The position numbers and the translations under genes are program-made. Source: Dreissena polymorpha (taxonomy: Eukaryota; Mollusca; Bivalvia; Myida; Dreissenidae). From it: a stretch of 64,000 nucleotides of DNA. Position 1 is the first letter of the stretch. Each line of letters starts with the position of its first letter. The DNA lies in contig NC_068359.1 of assembly GCF_020536995.1 (NCBI RefSeq), positions 78,280,493 through 78,344,492 of the forward strand, written 5' to 3'. The notes under the pieces are model-generated. The model saw only the letters and a list, made by a program, of their open reading frames with translations. It made no database searches and was not told the DNA's origin. Shown piece by piece: positions 26,841-37,970 of this stretch.

Positions 26841-27687
26841 ATATAACAATTTATAGGTGTCTATCGCAACCGTTGTTTATTTTTGGTGTTTTCACTTCAT
26901 ATACACTTATATTTGTTAATGTAGCATCAACATACTAAAACAATATCCCGGAAAGAGAAAAATAATGCATTTGAATATCAACCGTACTTTCGTTTGACAA
27001 CTGATCACGCATGTACAATGTGAACCTAAATTTAGTTATAGTGCACATTCGTTTATACGATACAAAGACACCATTTTGTTTTACGGATCATTTCGGCTTA
27101 CAGGATTGGGTGGGTCACGTAAGACATATAATATAAAATATATTTTTATAAACAACTGGTAGCAAGATGAGTTGCAGATAATTGGTCAGTAACCACATTT
27201 TAACTTACTCTGTTGTCCTGTAAATTATTTTCAGCTCAATTCAACAGTGAAAAATGCCCATCATATCACTTTAAGCAAAGCCGTTTTAAACAGCCGAATT
27301 ATTGTAAAATGCGGGTCATATACATACAAGAATAACTGCATTTGGAGAAACACAATGCATCATATTGCGGCGCTTTGAAATAAAATTTCAATATATCATT
27401 TTGCAGGTTAAGAAATTATCCCCCTTTTAAAGCTTACTACTTCCCTTGGATTGTATTTTTTGACTTTTCACCACTAAAAATGTGCAGCTTTATGAGATAC
27501 ACGTGCATGCCAAATATCACGTTGCTATCGTTAATATTCAAAAAGTTATGATCTAACTTTAACGAAGGTTAAAGTTTTGGGACACACACATAAAATGAAT
27601 GAATGACAGACAGGCCAAAAACAATATGCCCCCGATCTTTCGATCCGGGGGCATAAAAAGCACAGACACATGTTTCGATAGCATATA
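26841..27687. other. Intergenic, nothing recognised
   Basis: No supported gene or repeat structure. A GC-rich patch 'CCCCCGATCTTTCGATCCGG' at about 27628-27650 is palindromic around GATC. Confidence 0.35.
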
Positions 27688-28642
27688 CACTTCAACACCG
27701 TTATTTCGAACACTGATAATCCGAAGTCACCGTTATTTCGAAGTATTTTTCCGGTCCCGAATTCGGTTCTTCTTTGTTTAATGTAAAATTTCATTGTTAA
27801 TCCGAACTTCGTTAAACCGAAAAAATCGTTAATTCGAAGTGATTCTGTCGGTCCCGACAATATAATTCGCACCTAATCATCAATCTTTAATCCGAAGTCA
27901 GAGCTGCAAAACGGTAAGCAAAATTTCACACCTTTGTCGTCTGGGCTTGGCGCGTCAAAAGCCGATAATTACTCCTTTGTCGTCTGCGAGTAGACGTTAA
28001 TTTTATAATGTCGTCAAAAGCCGATAATTACTATTTTTGTAGTTTTGCATTCTTTAGTAACAAATAAACGTGTCACGTTAGGTCTGAGTAAATGTGGTCC
28101 AATGAAATTCATCTTATATAAACTCTACCTTTCTGCAAGCAAACACGGGCGGAAGTGAGTGCTTCAATGTCCTTGACACATTGGAGAAATATGTTACACG
28201 CGTCCAGTTTAGTGCTGCTAAGTCCAGTGTTCAGAGAGAGATCGCGTCTTATTTTCAAAAAATGTTAATACATTTCAAAAAAGGTATTCATCTGTATTTA
28301 CATGTATGACAATTTGTGCTATTCGTTATATTTTATATGTTCTGATAATAAGTGCATATTCATTATATTTAATAATCTGTACTTAGAGAAAACATAAAAA
28401 GAAGAACAAGAATCGTTTTATTCCCTCGTTTGTTACAAGTAGAAATCTATTGCCATCTGACTAGTTTACGTTTTTAAGTAAAACAATTATTAATAGTAGC
28501 GTGTAACCGAACCATGCGAATTCCACAACGTTTTATTATTACAGAATCAAAGAAGTCGTCTGTCAAATGTTTATTTCGAATTATCGTTAATCCGAAGTTT
28601 TTTTAACGGTCCCAACGACTTCGAAATAACGGTGTTGAAGTG
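27688..28642. mobile_element. pogo/Tigger-like non-autonomous DNA transposon, 955 bp
   Basis: Terminal inverted repeats start 'CACTTCAACACCGTTATTTC' at 27688 and end with its reverse complement at 28642. Both are flanked by TA (27686-27687 and 28643-28644), the target duplication of Tc1/mariner-superfamily elements. Subterminal blocks repeat 'TTAATCCGAA' and 'TTCGAAGT' motifs, as in pogo/Tigger families. Internally 'GTCAAAAGCCGATAATTACT' occurs twice, 60 bp apart. No transposase-like ORF is present, so it would depend on an autonomous relative. The ends are nearly identical, implying moderate age at most. Confidence 0.85.
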
Positions 28643-29069
28643 TAGGTTATTTTTTAGGTAACAAATATTTTGAAACTTAATTCTAGGAATATACAATGTC
28701 CTGCTTATGAAAATCACGGATCTCATTTTTGTTGTTTTTCTTATGTATGCGAAGAACTTGTTAAATGTACGGACTTCTGTTCGCTTATAAGACCGCAAGC
28801 CTTGCCTTACTTAATAGCAGACTGGGAAGCTTATATGAATCATCGCTGGTCGAATAAGGCAAATTACCTCATGACACGGGTTGTATGGCATTACAAATAA
28901 AACCAAATAAAACACACGTATTGCTCGTATGTGATTTAAACGTGAATATGATTCTCTTCTTTCAATAAGATCTATTTAAAATGCAATAATAATAGTGCAT
29001 GGTTGCCTGTGTAAGGGAGGCAACTATACATTTGATTAAGAAAAGGATCTCAAATATTATATCAACCTT
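28643..29069. other. Intergenic, nothing recognised
   Basis: AT-rich spacer. The plus-strand ORF at 28670-28900 has no recognisable family. Confidence 0.3.
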
Positions 29070-29190
29070 AATAAAAAATATCATACAAGCGGAAAGTGTC
29101 GTCCCTGATTAGCCTGTGCGGACTGCACAGGCTAATCTGAGACGCACTTTACACACATGCGTTATGCCTACTTTCACAAGGGCACATGGC
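29070..29190. mobile_element. Half copy of palindromic MITE family A
   Basis: 'GCGGAAAGTGTCGTCCCTGA', 'TTAGCCTGTGCGGACTGCAC' and 'AGGCTAATCTGAGACGCACT' match the right half of the complete copy at 59335-59596. The left half is absent. Confidence 0.7.
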
Positions 29191-29334
29191 AGCATCGTCT
29201 CTCCGCTGATAATCCAAGTTGAGCGTGCGTTTATTCGCATTTACAATGATGTTTATCGCAAAATGATTGTGTAAGTTGATTTCCTAAGAAAATTGCATTG
29301 GTAGCGACTGTTGCGAATACAGATATATATCGAT
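29191..29334. other. Spacer before the LINE 3' end
   Basis: Short AT-rich sequence, nothing recognised. Confidence 0.3.
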
Positions 29335-29588
29335 AGTTTATTTTTTTCAGACTTGTACATGGTACATCGTCTATAACACAAGAAATAGTTTACAAAGTGA
29401 CAACGTGAATTTTACACACTAACAACATTTCATTTCAACAATTGTGTATAAGAAATACATTACAGCAATGGTTATTGAATAAACATACAGATTAAAAACA
29501 GTAAGAAAGAAGTTAGTATTATTCATGTAACAACAGTTAATTAGAGTCGGTTTATTAATGACTGTCAATAGGCAGTGGAGATGAACAA

Positions 29589-30134
29589 TTACTCAATATT
29601 GTTATAAAAGGCAGAACGTACACCTAATGCTTCTTTTATAAATGAAGATAATTTGATAAGTTCAATTCTATTTACACTTTTCAATAACTGTATATATTTA
29701 AACACTGATGGTCGTATACGATATTTCTTATTTATATACTTTTTTCTTAAATCGGAAAAGCAAGGACATATACATACAAAGTGGTATTCGTCTTCTTTAT
29801 CAAATGTGTTGTTATTTAAACAGTACAAGCAATATCTTTCATTTCTAGGTTTATTAATGTGTCTCCCAGTCTGGATTAGTAAAGGGTTGGCAGACATTCT
29901 CAATCTACAAACATAATATCTTAGGCTTCTCGGGACTTCATTTAAATATGTTTCATATTCTAAGGTATCTTTGGACTGCCTATACATATCGAGCACAGAG
30001 CTACGTTCAAGGGAACGACACCATTCTTGTTTAAAGTTATCTATTACCCTGTTTTTAAAGGTACATACACATGAATTTACATCTAAAAAATGCGCATTAT
30101 CAAATAAGAAAGTAAGTCCGTATTCGTTAAGCAT
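29589..30134 (-). pseudogene. LINE ORF2 C-terminal domain with Cys/His cluster
   Basis: This 181-residue reading frame contains 'RNERYCLYC' and 'EDEYHFVCICPCFSDLRKKY', a C-x2-C...H-x-x-C type knuckle found near the C terminus of many LINE ORF2 proteins and presumed to contact RNA or DNA. The same region occurs in the plus-strand fragment at 36745-37020, with conserved 'RNERYC', 'EDEYHF', 'FADLRKRYI' and 'IKEA'. It is separated from the RT by broken frames. Confidence 0.8.
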
Positions 30135-30549
30135 ATTTTTTATATTGTGTACCCAATTTCGGTTACCATCGTCACAATCGGCTACAGTCTGGGAATAGAT
30201 ACGCTTTAAGATAATATTATCAGTCGGAATAATCTTGATCCAATAATTTTAAATGCGAACGTAGCGATTTATTAACAGAGGGTATCTACCCAGTTCTCCA
30301 TAGACTGCGGCAGTGCATGTATTTGTGGGGACATTTAGTAAACGCTTACAAAACGTTAAGTGAATCCTTTCAATTTCTTAACTTTTTGTGTAGCCCCATA
30401 TCTCTGACCCATAACTTAAACTTTTGGTTTTAGGTCATAACTTTTACATTTGTGTAATAAAAGGTTCATCGCTTTAAGGGCCTTTCCGGCTAGATGCTCT
30501 TTATTTAGATTAAAGTTTCCTGTATATTTAAATACCAGCCCAAGGTAAT

Positions 30550-31712
30550 TGAAGTTATCTACAGATTCTATTGGTATGCCATTATATGTCCATTTTTGGA
30601 GCGCAATAGTCCACCTCTTTTACGAAAAATCATAATCTTTGTTTTGTCTGTGTTTACCTGTAACCCCCAAGTTTTGCTATACTCGTATAAATTATCCAAT
30701 TGAGTCTGAATTTCCCTCGGTGATTTACCAACAATAGCCATGTCATCGGCAAAAAGTAGAAGTATAAGTAAAATATCGTCAATTTTTATTCTATGTCATT
30801 TTGTAGAAACAACTCTAGGTCCTCCACAAATACAGAAAATAATAAAGGTGACATTACCTCACCTTGACGAAGCCCTACTGCATATGAAAAGAAATCAGAA
30901 TATGAGGAACAATGAGTTACGCACGATTTTACTTTACTATACATATCCCGAACAATTCTAAGAATTTTACCGGAAATTCCGGATTTGTACAATTTAAGCC
31001 ATAGGCCATTTCTATAAATAGAATCGAAGCATTTCATCATATCGACGAAACTAACATACAAGCGCACGTTTTTATACAAGTAATGTTGAATTAAATACAT
31101 GAGAATAAACGCCGCATCAACAGTAGATCGCCCTTTCTGAAATCCGAATTGTGCGTCCGAAATAATGTTATTATCATTACAGACTTTCTCGATACGCTTA
31201 TTTAATATTGTTGTAAATATTTTGGATAAACAACTTACTAGAGTAATGCCTCGATAGTTATTGACGTCATTTATTGACCCTTTTTTATGAATTGGTATAA
31301 TTATTCCCTCAGTCCACGCATCTGGAAAAGCACCTGAATTAAGAATTGCGTTAAACATGTCACACATATGAGCCGATAAAATATCAATACTTTCCAGAAA
31401 ATATTCGTTTAACAAAGTGTCTTTGCCACATGATTTACTGCGTTTCAAAAATTTTACGGGATTCATAATTTCGTCAATGCTGATCTCTCTATCAAGTTCT
31501 GGATAAACATCATTAGGCAAATTAAAATCATTATAAACATTAAAAGCTTCAGACTCCTCATTGCTACTGTTAAACATGTCAGTACTCATATTTTCGAAAT
31601 ACTTGAGGAAATCATCCAAAGAAATATCTCTTGAATTTTTACATGATTCTGATTTAAAATGTTTCCAAAAAACCTTAGGTCTGCACCTTTTTATCTGCTC
31701 AAGTTCACGCAT
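30550..31712 (-). pseudogene. LINE reverse transcriptase domain
   Basis: The 308-residue frame 31712-30786 has fingers and palm motifs of non-LTR RTs: 'EGIIIPIHKKG', 'NYRGITLVSCLSKIF', 'ISDAQFGFQKGRS', 'YVSFVDMMKCFDSI' and 'GLRQGEVMSPLLFSVF'. The catalytic 'FADDMAIVGKS' box follows in another frame near 30742-30753, then 'LQVNTDKTKIMIF' (about 30670-30640). A frame change therefore separates the QG..SP and FADD motifs. The intact protein would nick target DNA with its endonuclease and prime cDNA synthesis from the nick. Confidence 0.9.
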
Positions 31713-31831
31713 TTTATTTTTGTAGTATATACGCTTTTTTTTAGTAACAATATTTTTATACTCCTCTTTTCGTTTACAAAAATTTATTCTTAAAGCATCC
31801 GTCTTATGTATGTTAAATAATTTCAGGGCTT

Positions 31832-32945
31832 CTAAATAGCAAACACGCGCTTCTTTGCATTCGCTATCAAACCACTTATTTTCCTCATGTTTTTTACATT
31901 AAAATTTACGTCGTTTTTAAAATAGCCGGTTTTACAAAAAAGTGGATCGGCTTCACTCCGTATAGTATTAGTAAAATCATTAATCATATTATTAACAGAT
32001 TCTCTGCTTTCGCAGTTAATATTATTTACTATGGAATTAAATTTTGTCAGATTACCAATAATACCTGACCGAAATTGATCCCTTAAATTATCGTTCCATT
32101 TACATCTATTTTGTTTATGACAAGTGTTAACAAGCCTATTATGACTGCAGCTTAATGTGAAGAGTATTGGGGCATGATCGCTCCATTCATTAAAATCTCC
32201 AACAAAAAAGCATGAAACTTGTGAAAAATTACTATCATTGGATAGCAAATAATCAATAACTGAGCACCCGTTGTTGGACAAAATGTATTCTGATCTGAAT
32301 TTCCGAGCCGGCCGTTAACAATACGTAAACCGGTAGCTTTGCACAGATCTAGCAACTTAATCCCATTATTGTTATGCCTATGATCCAATGAGGCCCTGCT
32401 CAAAGTGATGTCAGGACTGTAATCAATATCATCAATACATTCATTATAACAATCATGTAAAATAAAATCACTTCTTTGTCCAACACGGCTTTTTAAATCT
32501 CCACATATATAAATGGCTCCTTTACTAGCATAATCCGATATATCTTTTTCTAAAATTTGAAACAAATCTACATTTAAGAAATTATAAACTGGCGAACTCT
32601 CGTACCAAATATGAACTCCGCATAAAAATAGGTCTTGGTGAATGTTAAAAAATTCATGATCTAATCTATCCAAACTATAGAATCATAATGATTTCTAATA
32701 ATTTCAATACCACCTTCTTAATAATCCCTGTACATAAATAACAAACCACCACTATTACGTTTGGCATTTTTGTTCTGGAATTGTCTTGAAAAATTATGTA
32801 CAACGTATCCATTTAGCTCTACATAAGAGTCCGATTTACACCATGAATGTACAAAAAGCAAATGTCATATTTAGTCAACGTCTTAATAAAGTCCTCACTC
32901 TCCATCTTAGCCTGCGTCAAACCTTGAATGTTCCACGATAACACA
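31832..32945 (-). pseudogene. LINE APE-type endonuclease domain
   Basis: The domain begins 'LSWNIQGLTQAKMES' (about 32940) and continues 'FNIHQDLFLCGVHIW' and 'YICGDLKSRVGQ' in one frame. It finishes 'CSVIDYLLS' and 'DFNEWSDHAPILFTL' in another (32281-31832). The WNI/GDLK/SDH..P motifs identify an apurinic-type endonuclease. The domain is split over at least two frames and also has a break near its start. Confidence 0.85.
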
Positions 32946-32968
32946 GACAGATCATCTTCCGCGAACTC

Positions 32969-33942
32969 CTACTGCTGCACCGGATGCCCATCAATAAACA
33001 GCGTGTCGTACGCCAACCAAGCGCGTTTGCCCTCCCGCTTTGCTTCCTTCATTTTTGGAATGAGGCGACGCCGCTTTTCCTGGACTTCCGGGGGAAACTG
33101 CTCAAAAACATTGAAACTCGTGCCCTTAAGCTCGGGCCACTGGCGCCTAACTAGTTCTCGATCTTTGAAAAACACAAACTTTGCCACAACAGATCGAACC
33201 TTACCGCGTACTGGTTGTGAGGGGGTACGGTGTACACGCTCAAATCGCAGTCCTTCCACCGTTTCCTTGGGAATCTTGAGCTTTTCTGAGAGGTGTTCCC
33301 TCAACTTACTTTCGGTTACGACCTGAGATTTATTACCCTGTGAGTTATCCTCCTCGATCCCGGTAAAAATCAGATTGTTCCTCATTGACTGCGATTTCAA
33401 GTAGGCAACCTCGTCTCGTCGCTAAGCTGCTGGCGCTTCTGCTCAATGTCCGTCACTCGGGAGTCCAATAGCCCAACCCCCAAATCGACTGCTTCTACCT
33501 TATCCTCGAGGCGAGTTACCTTTTCTTCTGTGCGCTTTGCACGTTCATCGAGTGCTAGCCAGATCTTTTTGAGCTCTCGCTCAAACTCTGTGACCTTCCG
33601 TTCAAGAACTTCTATGGTGCCTAACCGCTTTTCAATGTTCGACAGTCGCTCACTGAAACTTTCATAGATACCTTTCATACAGTCCATGAGATCTTTAAGA
33701 GTTGGCTCGCTTTCGCTCTCCGCCATCTGTCCCTTACCGTGCTTTATCCCAGAATCACGAGAATCAGCAGTCCTAAATACGCTAGCGTTCTCAAGCTCAC
33801 TATTACTGCTCTCGTAAAGTACACAATTCACTTCACCTAGAATATCGCTAACACTCACACTATTACTGTCCCCGGACGGGCCTTCGGGTTTTTTGAATTT
33901 TGCACTTATTTGTAGCGTCCGAAATGTCCGAATTACACCCAC
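32969..33942 (-). pseudogene. LINE ORF1 (coiled coil, RRM, CTD)
   Basis: The first part (33942-33397) contains 'MAESESEPTLKDLMDCMKG' then a coiled coil ('LSNIEKRLGTIEVLERK', 'RLEDKVEAVDLGVG'). The second, in another frame (33400-32969), has the RRM-like 'RNNLIFTGIEED' and 'RFERVHRTPS', then the CTD 'KFVFFKDRELVR', 'EQFPPEVQEKRRRLIP' and 'TLFIDG'. This is the L1-type ORF1p plan: trimer through the coiled coil, with RNA binding and chaperone activity. One frame shift separates the two parts near 33400. Confidence 0.85.
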
Positions 33943-34100
33943 TACTATTTCTGTTCTTTCTTTTATCTTTTCTGCTTTTTGTCATTATTCACAACACTAT
34001 CGCTATTCACTAAATATTAACTCGTAAATAATACACCACTTTCCAAGCAAATTCGCATGTTTACAATTACAAATCCAGTTTTTTTTCTCACTTAAAAATT

Positions 34101-36744
34101 GCGACTGTTCGCGCCAAGATCACGTGACACGATATTATGACATTCAAGAAACATTAAGGCAAGAAAGTTTTTTGTACTCCTAGAGCTTCAAATGACAGTC
34201 CAATTAAAGCGATTGTATGCTAAATTGTTGTTGAATGTGTAAGGTGTTGAGCTGTGTACATATGCATTTGGTATTTTTTTTAATTATAGGGACCACGTGC
34301 GCATAACAAATTTTTGTCCTGACACCGGTGCATTGGTTTCATGTTGTTCACATTACATTCACATATGTATGTACAGCTGAAGAAACGACGCACTCAATTC
34401 ACTTTGATCTAGAAAGCAATGTAGTCTGAAGCGAAATCCTTTTTTCCTAGCAACACAAATCTTTACTAATAAAGATCCAAACTTCATTTATTATAATCAA
34501 ATAGATGTTAATACTTTCTAAAAAAAAGTATACATCAGAAATTAACGTTTTTGCTCTGTCCATTGTTAGTATTATTAGGGCTGAAAATGCGACTTTGGTA
34601 CCTGACAATCAAGAACAAATTCCTTATGCCATAAATTACACGAAAGTATAATCCTCGTGTCGTTAAAAAGGGATAATTAATTATTTAATGTTATGAATTT
34701 TTTTAGACAGATTATTCGTACAATGATCATTTTTAGCATAACCGCACGTATCGTCTGAGTGTTTTCTCAGCCAAACAAGGCATCGATTCATTTTCTGAAG
34801 TTGACGGAAGTTGAAGCGAAGCGCGTTAAAGCCTAATTGTCAAAATTAATTATTCAATTTCTCTGATGTGGTAGATATTGTAAGTTGTTCGCTTAAGATA
34901 TTTTGAACTGACAGTTATGTCAGTTTCGAATGTAGTTGTTCAAGATGTAGGTGAATATTTTTTTTTGTATAGATTAATATTATACAATACAGAGTTGTTG
35001 ATATACTACGTCCCAGAAGTGCATTTAAAGGCATTGTTTCATAATTCTAACAATTTATTACTCACACATTTTTGCAGATACCATGGTAACATCTAAGCCA
35101 GAATGTCAAAATGTGCGTTTATATGTATTTAAACAATTAATCTATACATCAAAATTTCAATGAAACTATTTGATTGGTCAAATATGTTAAGTTTGAATTT
35201 TCTTAAAGGATTGTCGTATTTAAAACAGTCGTGAACTGTTATAAATTCCAAAAACTATTATAATCGGAATTTTTATATAATAATAATACAAATAAAAGCT
35301 GAAATTTGTCGCGACTCGAGCCCGACCCCGAGGAAAACAAGCTATCTCGCTATCAGACCACCTTTGCTTTCGATAGTGTTCTAAATGTTACTAATACGCG
35401 TATTTTCCAAGAACAATCCAACTACTTAATGTCAAGCATGTCCAATATATTTATCATGCAAGCAATTTCTAGTCATGATTAACGATAACGCACCGTCATT
35501 TTTTTCTGACAGGTGAATGTCATCCTTCTTGTTCGAAAATAATAGACACGGTACATTACGAATATTTGCCAACTTGTTTTATTTGTCATTTTGCCAAACC
35601 GTGAACAAGTCCTTTTTAGATGTGTGTAAACATAAATTTTAGATTAACTATAAAATTCTGAAATAAACACAAATTCCTTTTTGTATTAGCAATTCATAAG
35701 TAAATATATTTTGGTACATGTATCAAATAAAAGTTTCATATTGCGGTCATCTTAATTATCGCAAACCAAACCCACTGAATTATTTGTTGGTTTCCGATGA
35801 AAAAATGATTATAATGCAATTTTACCGCAATGATTGCCATAGCCATGCATGTTAATGTACGTGGCAGATCACGATCGTCAGGGTATTGTAATAAATTGTA
35901 TGAGGTTATGTTGTCCAACTAGGGAAATAATTTGCCGCTTATTCTAGCAACCGAGTGACCTGTATACATGTATACGGCAAATATATTTATGATATTTATT
36001 TAAAATCACTTTTTCTACAAAAACGAAATCAATATCATATATAAAGCTATAATCTTCGTCATATTGAGTAACAACTTAAAGTGTGAAAACACTGTAAAAA
36101 AAGTGAGGATTAACACTTTTGAAAAATATATTTATTCGCGAAAATTGATTAAACATTACAGATTACTAATCCAAACACAACGGATATTAAAGAATTAATT
36201 ATTTGATGCAGATATACATTAAGCGAACATCGGCACAATTTTAATAATGCCTTTTCAACATTTGTAAAATGTCTCTGCAAAATAACACTTAAACAAAACA
36301 ATAATTACACACATGCAATTCACTTCCTCAACTATTTAAGTTATTATTTATAAACACATTCTGCACAATTCAGCACATGTTGATTGCAGTTAACATTTAT
36401 TTTTTGTTTATCTTATGTTCTTAGTAAGCATATCTTGTGACATTTACCCACATTAACGCCGGCAATATCAATATTGATTTTTTTAGCACCACAAAACATG
36501 CTAACGGGTTGTTCGGCGTTTATATAAAGAACAGTATCGCCATTACGATTTGTTCTTGTACTAGTGGTATTTTGCTTGATATTTGTTTGATGTGACAAAA
36601 ACGTATGCATAAATATAAACCACAGCAACTGCTTATTTTATTATATTTGAAACATGCTTATTTTTATTGAAATGCAAAACATATACCTGCTTATACTTAG
36701 AACAAAGTAATGGGCTTACTATCAATTGTCCATAAGTTCTAAAT
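34101..36744. other. Intergenic, nothing recognised
   Basis: AT-rich DNA with no domain-bearing ORF and no clear repeat. Confidence 0.4.
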
Positions 36745-37237
36745 ACCGGCAGATACGCTCAGAATAACATACCACGAAATGAACGTTATTGTTTATGTTG
36801 TAATGAATCTGATTTAGAAGATGAATACCATTTTATATGTATATGCCGCTGCTTCGCTGATTTAAGAAAAAGATATATAAGCCGTATATTTTATATCAAC
36901 CCATCTGTGTATAAATTCCACAGTTTATTAGTTTCATGTGACAAAACAGTTATTTCTAATGTATGTAAATATATCAAAGAAGCTTTTGTTTTAAGAAATA
37001 CCTTGCTTAATAATGTTGTTTAATAAATTTCAGTACCGCCTTGACAGAACCTTAGTGTTCTTTCGATTGATTGTGTTTATTTGTATTTGTATTCTTACAT
37101 GACTATTTCTATGTCATGAAATGTTATGTTGTTACACCTATTTACGTGACAGAAAGTATGTGTATATATATGTATGAAGACGATGTACTTTTGTATTAGT
37201 CTGAATAAACTGTCTGTCTGTCTGTCTGTCTGTCTAA
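36745..37237 (+). mobile_element. 5'-truncated LINE 3' fragment with (CTGT)n tail
   Basis: The fragment opens mid-ORF2 with 'IPRNERYCCYC', 'EDEYHFICICRCFADLRKRY' and 'VCKYIKEAFVLRNTLLN' to a TAA at 37021-37023. About 200 bp of 3' UTR follows, ending 'GAATAAACTGTCTGTCTGTC'. It is related to, but diverged from, the C-terminal domain of the 29-34 kb LINE in the opposite orientation. 5' truncation plus a simple-repeat tail is a classic product of target-primed reverse transcription. The tail shows that this family ends in a CTGT tetranucleotide rather than poly(A). Confidence 0.85.
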
Positions 37238-37970
37238 ATTAAATCCTGTTTTTAAAAAGAAACAACATCTTTGTGATAAGGATTCTGAAAAAAATATCCT
37301 TAATCTGTCAAAATAAAAGCACACAAAATATTATAACAATAATCACCGTAAATCAATAGAACTAAACGCAACAATGTTTAAGTTTGATATGCCCCTCCGA
37401 TACAAAACACCAGCGACCGGAAGTCTCAGTTTTATCTTGTGGATGAGGTATTCATCTCTGAGACTTTTGATTTGTGTACAAAGGTCATCGGATATGCATT
37501 GGATCGACCGGTCGAATATGTGCTAAAATGGAGATATTTGATAAACAAGAAGTAATTAACAATATTAACTACCGTAATTCAAATTAAGTTACTCATGTCT
37601 GTCATCTAAAAGTCAAGAAAAACTACATTATACTATTATCGCAAACACATTTTACTTTTGTAAGTGTTTGAACAATTAATTAATATAAAAGTAGGTGCGT
37701 GTTTTTTTTGAAAGACAAAAATACTCAATCTACAAACTGAACTGGAAAAGCTAAATAGATCTAATTATAAAAAATAACTTGTTTTGTATCTAATAAAGCA
37801 TTTTATACAATTAATATGTCTGTTCAATAGTCATTTAGATTGTGTGCATTTAAATTGCACACATATTATGCACATATTATTATTTGTATATTGTTCACAG
37901 GACGTTCAAATCGCGATTATATATACACTGTTATGCGAGAATAGTTGTAACAACCTAAATAATATTTATA
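37238..37970. other. Intergenic, nothing recognised
   Basis: AT-rich sequence 3' of the GPCR gene. No structure supported. Confidence 0.35.

Larger units (their letters stand above)
29335..34100 (-). mobile_element. Near full-length, decayed LINE with L1-type ORF1, APE endonuclease and RT
   Basis: A non-LTR retrotransposon of about 4.7 kb on the minus strand contains, in order from its 5' end, ORF1 (33942-32969), an APE-type endonuclease (about 32945-31850), a reverse transcriptase (31712-about 30550) and a Cys/His C-terminal domain (30134-29589). A short 3' UTR follows whose end matches that of the fragment at 36745-37237 (shared order of 'GTACATCGTCT' and 'TCAGACT' on the opposite strand). 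Several frame shifts and stops interrupt both ORFs, so it is dead. ORF1 is of the L1 type (coiled coil, RRM, CTD). The RT clade cannot be assigned by eye. The exact 5' end and any target-site duplication were not determined. Confidence 0.85.

Noticed and set aside
29070-29190. Possible CRISPR-like palindromic repeat
   Set aside because: It is a dispersed palindromic MITE of a eukaryotic genome, without regularly spaced unique spacers.
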